Source: Dendrocalamus latiflorus
Lineage: Eukaryota > Streptophyta > Magnoliopsida > Poales > Poaceae
NCBI GenBank assembly: GCA_017311315.1
Contig: CM029626.1
Span: 12,244,106 to 12,308,105 of the forward strand
DNA: 64,000 nucleotides
Direction of reading: 5' to 3'
Part shown: positions 10,391 through 21,027 of the stretch, in pieces
Layout: every line of letters begins with the position of its first letter
How positions within the stretch are numbered: position 1 is the stretch's first letter
The notes under the pieces: generated by a model
Told to the model about the DNA's origin: nothing
What the model saw: the letters and a program-made list of their open reading frames with translations, nothing else
Databases searched by the model: none
Program-made: the position numbers and the translations under genes

Positions 10391-13300
10391 TCAGGACAGA
10401 CCCATGACTTTCCCGGTGGCTGTGTCGACATCGATTTCATACAAGCAGGGCCTTGTAGGAAGGCCAGGCATTGTGCTCATCGTGCCGACGAGTGGGTAAA
10501 TGAACCCAGCTCCAATGCTGGCCCTCACATCTCTTATCGGCAGCACAAAGTCAGATGGCGCACCCTTCATGGACGGAACATGCGAAAACGAGTACTGAGT
10601 TTTCGCCATGCATATCGGGAGGTTGGAGAAGCCTTGCTTGGTGTACATCTCGATCTGCTTTTCGGCCTACAGGAAAGTCACATAGAAGTCAGCAGAATAA
10701 AACAAAATACTTTTGATGGACTGCGTGTAAATGCAGTGTGTTCAGTATATCTGTCTAATGCTATTTCTTCAGCATTTTTCATATTTCTCAAAGCATGAGC
10801 CTGGGTGTAAACCTATTCCAACCATGCAAAAAGCACATGACCAAAAAAATTAGAAAAATTTGTTGCACGTTTGCAATTTATATATCTTTCTATAATATAT
10901 CTCAGGTGATAATCATCCTCATAAAGAACCAAACCTCATAACACAGCAGCACAACAGAATGTTGCAAGTTAGTACCTGTTCAGAGTATTCAACGCCACTA
11001 GCACCATAGAAATTAGCTATTGACTCAATCTTCTCCTTTATGCTTGATTCCAAAGGATACAAAAATTTCAGAGGCTCTGCCTGGCTTTCACATGCTCGCT
11101 GAACTGCAAGTCCAAGGTCAACCTGAATACAAGTTAAATGGCACGACAGATTAGACAATTAGTTTACTTCTGACAATTTTAACCTTGATATGTTCTTAAA
11201 TTGAAGAAAAAAATCATATACGAATTCTTGTGAACTCAATTTGCTAGGCACTAATGGAGCAGTGAAATAGAAGGATGCATGGGCATAGCATATAACAACT
11301 CGAGTTGGAAAACCTGTCAACAACATCGATTATTCTGATGGTGATTTTGTTGGACATCATAGAACAGTTGCAAGTACAAAAACATATAATTTATTAAACC
11401 ATCAGCATTAGAAGGCAATATATCAACCCTGTAACAGATTCACAGTTAAATATTTCCCCATAAAGAGGTCCACAAGTACAGATTTGACTGAATTAACATT
11501 CTAGTTAAGGAAAGAAAACTAACCGCTCCTTTTCCACCATGCGCATGGTGGGTGCAGACAACAGCATCAAAAGCACCAGCCGCCATAGACGCATTTCGCA
11601 CCACATTCATTTCTGCTTCAGTATCTGATGCAAATTTGTTGATCGCGACTACAACATTAACTCCATAACTCTTTGTGTTTGAGATGTGTTTAGAAAGATT
11701 GACACATCCAGCTTCAACAAGAGCCACATTTTCACTCACATATGCATGATCTAAAGGCTTTCCAGCCACAACCTCTGGCCCCCCTCCATGCATTTTAAGA
11801 GCTCTAATTGTGGCCACAATAATAGCGCACTGTGGAACCAATCCACTATACCTACACTTTATATCCATGAATTTCTCAGTTCCAATATCCGCACCAAAAC
11901 CCGCCTCTGTAACTACAAAACCACCCTTCCCAACCAACTTCAAAGCAATCTTATCAGCAACTATTGATGAGTTCCCATGAGCAATGTTAGCAAAAGGTCC
12001 AGCATGAACTAAAACCGGAGTGCCTTCAAGAGTTTGCATGAGGGTGGGATGGATAGCATCCTTCATTAGGACAGTCAAGGCACCTCCAACACCAAGATCA
12101 TCAGCAGTAATGGGCTCACCTGACTTGCTGTTCCCTATCACCATTCTTCCAAGCCTTTCCCTCATGTCAGCAAGTGAAGTTGTAAGAGCTAATACGGCCA
12201 TTATCTCACTAGCCACTGATATGTCAAAGCCTGTTTCTCTCACCATACCTTTTTCTTCAGGGCCTTGTCCAATAGTGATTTTCCTCAGGAATCGATCATT
12301 AACATCCATTACCCGTCTCCAAGTAATGGATGCAGGGTCAATATCAAGTCTTGCAAAACGTCTAATTTCTTCTGGTGTAAGCTCATTGGGGTCTGTCTTT
12401 GAGATGCCAAGCTTCATCAGGCATCTGAGCATTACATCAGCAAAGCGCCTCTTCCCTTCTTTGTTTGGCGGACACAATCTATTGAACAGAGCTTTGTCTG
12501 ATTGAGAAGCTTCATGGAAAATTCTTGTATCAATAGCAGCAGCAAGAAGATTGTTTGCAGCTGTAATTGCGTGGATATCTCCTGTCAGATGGAGATTGAA
12601 CTCATCCATGGGTATAACTTGGCTGTAGCCGCCTCCAGCAGCACCCCCCTTGATTCCAAAGGTAGGCCCTTGTGATGGTTGACGGAGGCAAGTGACAACC
12701 TATAACAACAAAATAAACATTGAGTAAAGTAGTAAATAACATCAATAGCATAATATATGCATCAATACATGACAACGATTCCCATATGTTCTGGAATGCA
12801 TAGTCTATACTTCATAGCCTTGAATTGTATATATCACAAGTTCACAACTAGGGATGCAATCGGAGCAGATACACACGGATATCACTCATTCTGTATACTA
12901 TTCTGTATTTTTTTCTCGGAGTAGGACACGGATAATGCCGGATATCCATTTCTCCATTCCATATTCATTCCATAAGTCTTTGGACGGTCGGTCGAACGGA
13001 AATTATCCGCTTCTTTACACAGTACATTGGATAGTAAGGTGCAATCAAAGCGAACATGGAGAGACTAATCGTCGAGATATCGAAGGAAGAGAACTCAATA
13101 TTCCCCACCTGTTTAAATGTGATAATCTTCCTATATATTATTTTGTTCCTAAGTAAAGTCACAATAGATTTCCTTATATGACTTGACATATAGATATATA
13201 CGAACAGATATCACTCATTCCATATCTTATTTCATATATTTTCCTCGAAGTCAGAGTCAGACAAGGATAGTACCACATACTCATTTACCTCTTTCATACA

Positions 13301-14320
13301 CTCCGCTTGCACCCCTATTCACAACCTATGCTACGTCTTTGATACTTGAAATAATATAATCACATAAATAAAGATGCAGTCTATCAGGTACCTGTATAAG
13401 CACCAAGACTAAATAAAGGACCCAAAAGATTACACGTGACAGAAGCCAGCCCGCAGCATTGTACATAGAACAAATTGGGCAAGAGAATTGGTGCATATGA
13501 CTCATGCGAGCAAATGAAAGTACATACAGGTGTAGTTCTACCTGACAAATCCTACGGCCCTACAGAGAGTTGAGATCAATACAATTTCACAAATAAATCA
13601 ATCAAACTGACCAACAAATCCTGATTTCCGTGATAGCCAATATACATGTGTTAATACCCAAGCTACAGCAACAAAAGACTTAACCCTACAGTCCAGTCCA
13701 AGATTGCATCAAACAATTTCCAATCCTTGCAATGTTGTGCCAAACAAGCCAATTCGGTACCTCAACACCGAAATTCATCAACCCAAGCAGCACTCTGACA
13801 CCAAATCACCAATCGCAGACTTTGCTCTAATCAAGAAGCACAAATCCGGTCCAGATCCCTAATTGCTGACCGAACAGACGAATGTAACCTGAAAAATCTC
13901 ACCTTTTTATCAAGAAACGCCCCCAGCGCCTGGCACAGCCCGACGGTGGTCGTCGACTTGCCCTCCCCGAGCGGCGTCGGCGTGATGCCGCCGACCACCA
14001 CGTAGTACCCGTCCTGCTGCACATGCAGCTCGTCAAGAACCGACAGGAGCACCTGCGCAACACCAAAGAACCGCTCAAAATCCGATAAAATCGCATCACA
14101 TCACACAAACACCGGGGGCCGGGAACCAACAGAAAAACTGCATCTTCACCTTGGCCTTGTACTTGCCGTAGAAGTCGACGTGCTCCGGGCGGAGTCCGAG
14201 CTCGGCGGCGATGTCGGCGATGGGGAGCGGCTCGACGGAGTTGGCGATGTCGATGTCCGCCGGCACCGGCGAGGCCACGTCCAGCCTACGGATCGTCGGG
14301 TTCGGCCTCGGCGTCGTCAT
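10391..14320 (-). CDS. FTHFS: 10-formyltetrahydrofolate synthetase
   Basis: Formate-tetrahydrofolate ligase. It makes 10-formyl-THF from formate, ATP and THF, and in plants it is a monofunctional, mostly cytosolic enzyme of one-carbon metabolism. Five coding exons join in frame: 14,150-14,320, 13,903-14,052, 11,524-12,699, 10,976-11,122 and 10,391-10,666. All introns are GT-AG. The total of 1,920 nt gives 639 aa, the family's usual size. The P-loop-like motif TPTPLGEGKST is near residues 81-91. Other family blocks seen are GIKGGAAGGGYSQV, MDEFNLHLTGD, GRMVIGNSK, HAGPFANIAHGNSS, EAGFGADIG and the C-terminal GFIYPLVGTMSTMPGLPTRP. There is no transit peptide. The start is the only ATG in frame before the first family block. 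The reading frame is intact although hAT-type elements sit at the stop codon, in intron 2 and immediately 5' of the ATG. Confidence 0.95.
12849..13317. mobile_element. hAT-type element in FTHFS intron 2
   Basis: A 469-bp element with termini TAGGGATGCAATCGGAG and (other strand) TAGGGGTGCAAGCGGAG. It is flanked by a perfect 8-bp duplication TTCACAAC at 12,841-12,848 and 13,318-13,325. There is no transposase. It lies entirely inside the 1.2-kb second intron and leaves both splice sites untouched. Eight-base duplications with TAGGGGTG-like ends are characteristic of hAT. Confidence 0.9.
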
Positions 14321-14326
14321 CGGCAG

Positions 14327-14584
14327 TAGGGGTGGATATCGAGCCAACTTCTCGTCTTATCGAGCTTTTTCTAAAAATGACATAGTTTGATTTAATATCA
14401 TTTTACATATAATTTAAAAGTATTTTTAGAAACGAGCTAACGAGCCGAGCCGAGCCGAGCTTGAGCAAAATTCAAATTCATTTGAAATCGACTTATTTTA
14501 ATGTTTAACCAATTAACAAGTATAATTGAAACAATTTTGAACCGAGCCAACGAGACACACTAACGAGCTTTTTTTCCACCCCTA
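14327..14584. mobile_element. hAT-type MITE in FTHFS 5' leader
   Basis: A 258-bp element with inverted termini TAGGGGTGGATATCGAGC and (other strand) TAGGGGTGGAAAAAAAGC. It is flanked by a perfect 8-bp duplication ATCGGCAG at 14,319-14,326 and 14,585-14,592. The inner copy overlaps the first two bases (AT) of the FTHFS start codon as seen on the minus strand. On the minus strand the element contains several upstream ATGs, for example at 14,381-14,383 with a short ORF. No coding capacity of its own. Confidence 0.9.
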
Positions 14585-14592
14585 ATCGGCAG

Positions 14593-14997
14593 CACCAGCT
14601 GTAATTCCAGTTGTAAAGAAAAGCGAGAAATAAAATAATCCAACCCAGAATAAAGGAAGTGAAAAGGAAATGTTTTAATGCTAGATCAATTGGCTTTATA
14701 AATATCGAACATTTAGTGTTTATCGAGGTTCTCAGATCGCCCATGATCAGTGCGCACCATCTTGTGTTTGAGTTTCATTATCCGGCGAAAAATTTTATCC
14801 TAACCTACCGCAGTAGAAAACCCCCAAATCACACTGCAGAGTTCTTCGAGCAAAATGCCCTTGAGCCAAATAGCCACAAAAGGAGGGATGAGTCTGGGTA
14901 TTGCACAAAGCCAAGAAAGTTTCACGGACATACCCCATAAGCAAGCAAGCAGACCCACATGTTCTTATTTGTTCCCTCATTTTCTTCTCCTCTCACA
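14593..14997. other. FTHFS upstream region
   Basis: This is the presumed promoter and 5' leader of the minus-strand FTHFS gene, between its 5' hAT-type MITE and a foldback MITE. I see no clear TATA box at a convincing distance. Small open frames here are not supported. Confidence 0.35.
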
Positions 14998-15006
14998 TAA
15001 GGCAAA

Positions 15007-15285
15007 GAGTAAAGTCCATTACCGGTCCTTAAACTTTTTATGATGTGTCATTCCGGTCCATAGACTTTCAAAGTGTGTCATCCCGGTCCTTAAACTTTCA
15101 AAGTGTGGCAATTTCTTTTGAAAGTCTATAGACCAGGATGACAGAGCATAAAAAGTTCACTACTATAACTACATAGGATATTGCCACACTTTGAAAGTTT
15201 AAGTACCGGGATGACACACTTTGAAAGTCTATGGACCGGGATGACACATCATAAAAAGTTTAAGGACCGGTAATGGACTTTACTC
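15007..15285. mobile_element. foldback Mutator-type MITE, 106-bp arms
   Basis: Arms 15,007-15,112 and 15,180-15,285 are inverted repeats of 106 bp with only about two mismatches visible. They are separated by a 67-bp loop that holds a further partial inverted copy. Each arm carries internal repeats of a unit containing 'CCGGTCC(T/A)TA' plus 'ACTTT' plus 'GTGTCAT'. A perfect 9-bp direct repeat TAAGGCAAA flanks it (14,998-15,006; 15,286-15,294). Nine-base duplications are typical of Mutator-like elements. The RNA would form a long hairpin. Confidence 0.85.
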
Positions 15286-15294
15286 TAAGGCAAA

Positions 15295-17599
15295 AGTAAA
15301 GCTAAGAGAGCAAGCTGAGAGCCAACATCTCATTTCTCATCCATATTCTTTCTTTCCCCCAATTGAGAGCTGGCCACAACCAAACCAAGGCAAAGGCAAG
15401 AAGCCAAGCCATTCTATTCTCTTCTTCTCACTTCCCTTCGCCCAAGTACAGAGCAAAACTAAGAGAGCCAACCAAGCCATCCATTAAGCCCACGGAAGCC
15501 ACCAGATTTTCAAAGAGGAGGTGAGGATAGGAGCTTTGGGAGTTGGAGAAGACCGACGGCCTGAGGACGGAGTCCACGGTGACCACAAGCCACCTAGGAC
15601 CATCAAAACCACGCTGAACCAGGCCGGGACAAGGAGGAGGCTAACGGGAATGCGTAGAGAGCGCTGTCGCCACCACGGCCTTTGTCATTGCCTTCTCATC
15701 CCCATCCAACCCGAGCCTAGTAAGGTTTACTTTCCCCAACCATGCGTAAGGAAGAGTAGGGCAAAAACAAAACTAAAAGCTACAACAAAATGTGTTAAGT
15801 AAATAGAGGAGTAGTTGGACCGTCCCAGGGGATGGTAGTGCTTGGGGCTCAGCCATGGCTGGAGGCCAAGCCGGGGTGTCGGCAGCCAAGCAGGCGTAGG
15901 GCGATGGCGGCCTGGGGGGCCAAGCTATAGCCACAGGGGAAAAGTCGGTGGCCTAGGAGTGACATGGCGATTGCGTGTAGGCGTCCAGAGCCGACGGTGG
16001 GCTCCAAGCCAGAGCGCTATGGCAGCCGAGCCCAGAGGGAGCGGCGGTACCAAGTGGCAAGAAAAGTCAGGCAATGGCGCAGGCGCCCAAGTCCAAGGGA
16101 GCTGGCGACGCTTGAGGTGGTCGGCGCCGATTGGAGCTGAGCAGGAGGCTAGGCTGGGCAACCCCAAGGCCAGCACACCACGACGCTTGGGCGCGGCGAC
16201 GCCAAGTGCCTCACCTCACGCGCACATGGGGAGGAGACAGATTCAGTCCCGGTTGGCCGAATCCAGGACGAAGAGTGAGGAGGAGGAGTGTTGCTGGAGG
16301 CGGTCGGCGGCAGGGAGCTGGCGGATCCGGCTGAGCAGGGTGTCGTCGCATGGTGGCCAGAGGTGCGGGGTAGGCCGCGCCCTAGGGCCCGGACAAGAGA
16401 GAAGGTGGGTAGGTGAGTAGAGGCGCACGAGAGGCGGCTGGTAGTCGGCAGTGAGCTCGGGGCCGGCGAGCTCGAGCTTGGCCGTGAGCATCCAAGCCGC
16501 CTGGAGGAGCACCAAAATAAGAACGAATCAAAGAGAGAGAGAGAGAGTTAGAGAGAGAAGGGAGGTAATGGCTAGTCGGGTAAAAAAAGAGGGAAGGAAA
16601 AGAAAAAGGAGAGAGAAAAGAAAAGAGGAGAAAGAAAAAAGAGGGGGTTTTGCGACGAGCACATCGAATTCCTAACCACGCGCGTTTTACGCCAGTATTG
16701 GGCTTAGCGCGTAGAATCAATGTTGATCGTATAGGCGCATATATCATTGTAGTATCTTGAGTCAGGTGATGCTTGTACAGGTGGCGATTCATATTTGGTG
16801 CCGTCCATGCGTCGTCCACTTGGTTAACAAGTAAGTGCATGGTAGAACAGTGGATTATGGTGAATGGTTGGTGTTTTGTGTCTTCCATGTCATGTTCTAT
16901 AGTATTTTGGATTACATGATAATCATACTTTAATGAGTACTACTTATGATTAAATGCTAATATTGAAAGCATATTGCATTATGCATTGGACTCATATACA
17001 GACAACAGGACCTACTTTGGTAGGTACTCCACGGGAGTGGAGTTTGGATTCCCGTATAAAAGAGGACGGGGATTGAGTGGGTCATGACGGGTGAACATTC
17101 CGCTATACTGATATAAGCTACAGTGACAAACGCATCGCATCACATTGCATGAAAACAGAACAGAATAATGATACAGTTACAGATGTATTGCATTGCATGA
17201 AAGTGACAACAGCGAAACAGTTATAGAGATAGTGATGTATAGTTTTCGAAAATAGAAATTATTAAATTGGTGTATTAGTGCCACTGTTTTATCATGTGCT
17301 TTGTGAGTCTCCAAACTCATCTTTTCTTTGTTTTTTTATGTGATCGTTGAGGACGATATGCACGAATGGGAGTAGCATATGAATAACTTCACGTACTAGC
17401 AGTACTTCACATATCAGCTTTATTAATATGTTTAAACTCTATTAATATGCTAGAATAGCGGCTTAAAATGATATGATGTAAGTGTTCTTTGTATTATGAA
17501 TAAAATAGTGTTTACTTAAATGGTTAACAGTTGTAAAAAAAGATAATATTATATAATAATAGTAGTACTTTAGTTTAAGAGGATGAGTGAGATGTTACA
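15295..17599 (+). repeat. probable old LTR-type retroelement sequence
   Basis: The composition runs from a purine/GC-rich leader-like block (15,480-16,680) through an AT-rich tail, ending '...GAGATGTTACA' at 17,599, which is a typical grass gypsy LTR end. Around 17,097-17,220 there are repeated 'CACATTGCATGAAA'-like units. Overlapping GC-rich frames (up to 192 codons) have no recognisable domain. I could not fix the left end or a target duplication, so the call rests on style and one terminus only. Confidence 0.35.
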
Positions 17600-18090
17600 T
17601 CAGCAGAGGCAGAGGCGGCGCGAGGACGGAGCTGGATTTCACGACGACTCGCTGGCGGTCGCGGGGGGCGGGGCGGGGCGGGTCGCAGCAGCGAGTGGCG
17701 GTGGGAGAGCGGAGTAGGCGAGATGAGCCTCTGGCTCGCGCAGCACTTGTTTATTGTTGCCGCTGGCCTCCTGACGTCAGGACGAGGACGGCGTAAGATA
17801 GTGGACGACAAAGTTTTCGGATAATTGGTTGGTGGGGCAGGCAGATCCATGACACAGCCACCCAATAATTGAGCTATAGAAACCTAGGATCTCCTGCCTA
17901 TTAGGCAACTGTTACTGCAAGATAATTGGGCTAAGAAACTCTTGTGACTGCAACTAGTATTGAACTATCCTGAACTACACTGTTCTGTATCAATGTGTAC
18001 TACCATTCATCATATGAGCAGAAGCATTGCGGTGTTTGGGTTTGGGAGGGGGAGGGTTTTGGCTGCTCTTATCATGGATTGGATGGATGG
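17600..18090. other. intergenic, left flank of the LTR array
   Basis: Short GC-rich frames occur on both strands without recognisable domains. The sequence reads continuously into 33,623 onward once the LTR array and one AAGAT copy are removed. I see no gene. Confidence 0.35.
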
Positions 18091-18095
18091 AAGAT
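18091..18095 (+). repeat. left target-site duplication AAGAT
   Basis: AAGAT immediately precedes the TGTAACACC terminus of the first LTR and is repeated exactly after the last LTR (33,618-33,622). This shows that the three-LTR array is bounded by a single insertion event's duplication. Confidence 0.95.
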
Positions 18096-20992
18096 TGTAA
18101 CACCCCCATTTCTGGGAGTATTATGAAACCCTCGCAACTGCCCAGGACTGTTCAGCTGCGAGTTACATCAATTGAGTGTATAACATTGCCAACACATGCT
18201 TAAGACAAAAGCTAGCTTTATTACAATAAGGGCATAAAAGCCAAGTTTTACATTACAGAACAACCGAACGCCACAGGCATGCCTGAGCGGAAGACGACCC
18301 TAATTCCACGTATCCTCGACCTCGTAGAACTCCACTTCTTCACCATCATCTGCCTCATTGCTGGCTAATTTCTGTTAATGTTTTTAGCAAGTATGAGTAC
18401 AACCACCGTACTCAGCAAGCCACACGGAGCCTAACAATAACTACAGGCAAGGTATAACAAATAAAGGGAAACAGGTCTGTTAATTTGTGTGGATGCAGTT
18501 TTAGTTGTAAACAGGTTTTAAACATAAAATCATAGCTTTCTATAAGCTTTAGGGGGGGTTTCAAGGTTCAATTACCAGACTACCAATTACCAATTCCTTT
18601 CCAAATCTACTTATGCCTTGTTGCTGGATTCACCCATTAAACATAACTCCATTGACCGGAAGTACGGCGTATTCGAATACCATTAGTCATGACTTTGCAA
18701 AGCTGCCCTGCTTTACCCACAAGATTTCTTAACCCCGCGCTAAAGAGTTAAGAAAACAAGGTTGTTCACTGCTCAATTCTTTCTATAGCCTCTATCTAGT
18801 AGGTTTCCTTAATAAGCCCAGGCTACAACCTCTGACTTATCTCAACCTACTATTGTGTGGATATCCTATAATCAAATTAGTAATAAAAACAACACTGGCG
18901 CCAACCTCCATACGGCCCTTCTCTGCTCCCTTCCGTATGGACTTCACACTTTGCCTACACCCTGCGTTTGTAGAGGTTCAATCAAGTTTGAGCAGTTACT
19001 AGACCAGGTTTGACGTATCAACGCTTGTGGTTGGGCGATCGCTATGTTCTTTACTCAGCATAAGGGTCTAGTCCTTGTGTTTTCACCGGTGGCAGTTTCT
19101 TCCCACAAATTCTTATCCAGTGTCACAACACTGTCACTGATTTGTGTACTTGCCTTCACCCTGGTTAAGGTCATAGGATCCAGCGATCCTCGCTTACCCC
19201 AGAACCACTTCCCAAATAAATACCAAACTTTTAGTAGCAATAGATGTTGTTGATTCTCTAGACTACCATGTTTACATACTATTGTATCTAATATTACTAT
19301 GTCTTGTCAAGGTGAATATGGCCATCAAATTAGGCTGGGCTTTTTTTTTGGTGGTAGGACATAACTAGTATCATGTCATTCTAAGCATTTATTGCACATA
19401 AAATAACAGTTCACAAATAACATAATGAAAATACTGGTAAATAAATAAATAGCAAAAATGTAGGTTCAACATGATCAAGGTATGTGTGACTTGCCTTGCG
19501 AGTTTACGATTTCAATTAATTTATAATCTTCGACGGGCCGGGTCTGAACTTGAGCTTTTCCTTCCCGCTCCTGTGAATCCTCGACTTCGGAAGCTAGCGT
19601 AAAACAATTAAAATAAATTAATTCCATGCCCGAAGGACTAGGCTAGGAATAAAGAAAATAAAATAAGAAAGAAAATCCGAAAAACTCCAATAAAATGGGA
19701 TTTTGGGCTTATAGGAGGGCTATATGAGGGAGTAGGCCTTGGATTTGGGTTGGCGGGCTCGAAACGAATCCGGGGAGTATAAATATGCATTTTTGGGTTC
19801 GGGTCAAGTACTGTTCATTGGGCTCAGTGCACTGTTCCTCGGGTTCGGACGAATTGGCTGGGTCAGACCACGTCGCTCGGACTCGAGCCAGTTGGAACGG
19901 GCGCGGGGCGAGCCGGCTGGGTTTGACCGTGTCGGTGCGGCTCGGTCGGGCGCGGACGGGCGCGGCAACGCGGTGCGGTCCAGCCGAGTGGAGGCGGCCC
20001 GGGTCGGAGGAACAGTGGCGTCTTCTACCTCCCGCCCACGCACGAGCAGCCGAAGCAGAGGAGGATGGTGGCGGCTTGCGGTGGTGCTCCGGTGGCTTGC
20101 GACAGCAAAGGATGGTATGGAAGGGGTCGGGAAGGTAAGGGGGTTCCATTTTTGGCGGTGGCCGGGCCGGCGGAGGCGGCGTTCGCCGGCGGTGAGGTTC
20201 CCCCCCGTTGCGGCTATTTTTGAGGTTGCAGGCAATTGGGAGGGGCTTTGGGCCATTGGGCGGGTTCTTGAGCATCTCTAGGGTTCGGGCAAGTTCATGA
20301 AAGGGCGGGTTTAAGCTGGGGGGGGCCGTGCAAGGCCGGCCACGGTGAGGGGTTAAGGTCGAGCGGCGGACCTGGCGGCCGGAGCAACAGGGAGCATGGG
20401 AGCTTAAGGCAAGGGTTTGGGTAGGCTTCTGGGGTCTTGAGGAAGCTGTGGGCATGAGTAATTGAAATTTCATTGGATAAATTGGAGAATTTGGGTTAGG
20501 GTTTACCGAGGGGTATTCCGGGGATTATCGGCAGTGGAGGGGATGGGAGGCTAATTGGGCGCGTCTGGGGGTTCACCGGGGTGCCTGGAGGAGGTTGGAG
20601 TGGCCCGGGGTCTTTATAGGAGCTCGGGTCGGTTCGGCGCCGAGAGGCCATGGCGGCAATTTCTCGGGTCGGCTCGGGAGGCTTCGGGAGAGCGTCCGGG
20701 GTGGCAGGGGAGGTCGGCAAGGTGAGTTGGCGGGGACGCTGACAGGTAAGGGAGGGCTGGAAGGCACGGGAGAGGCCGGGAGCTTGGCGGTGGCGATATT
20801 TTGGGCGACGGCGGGATTTTTCAGTTGGTGAACAGTAGCAGCCGATCTCTCCTCCGTCCAAACTGGTGCCGACAGGAATTAGGGGTGGGATGGGTTGAGA
20901 TTCGTGTGGGATAGGCTAAGGATTCAAGAGAGCAAAAGCAAAATGCAAATTGAACTCTAATTTTTGATTTTGCAAAAATCGGCTTCGTTTCA
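18096..20992 (-). repeat. LTR1 (2,897 bp)
   Basis: The plus strand begins TGTAACACCC and ends GGCTTCGTTTCA (TG...CA). On the minus strand a TATA box (TATAAA) is at 20,613-20,618 and a poly(A) signal (AATAAA) at 18,217-18,222. It carries a private A at 19,826 where LTR2 and LTR3 have G. GC-rich open frames inside (for example 254 codons, minus) have no recognisable domain and are treated as chance. Confidence 0.95.
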
Positions 20993-21003
20993 ACCTACCC
21001 TCC
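20993..21003 (-). other. polypurine tract, unit 1
   Basis: On the minus strand GGAGGGTAGGT directly abuts the LTR1 start (TGAAACG). This is the expected position and composition for the plus-strand primer of reverse transcription. Confidence 0.85.
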
Positions 21004-21027
21004 TTAAAAAGGATCTCGTCCTCGAGA

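Noticed and set aside
14321..14347. Upstream in-frame extension of FTHFS
   Set aside because: The extension begins with TTG, lies in the inserted hAT-type MITE, and is not part of the conserved protein.
19709..20473. 254-codon minus frame and several other GC-rich frames in each young LTR
   Set aside because: They lie in the GC-rich LTR body, overlap frames on the other strand, contain no recognisable domain, and LTR3 loses part of the frame by a 1-bp G-run change.
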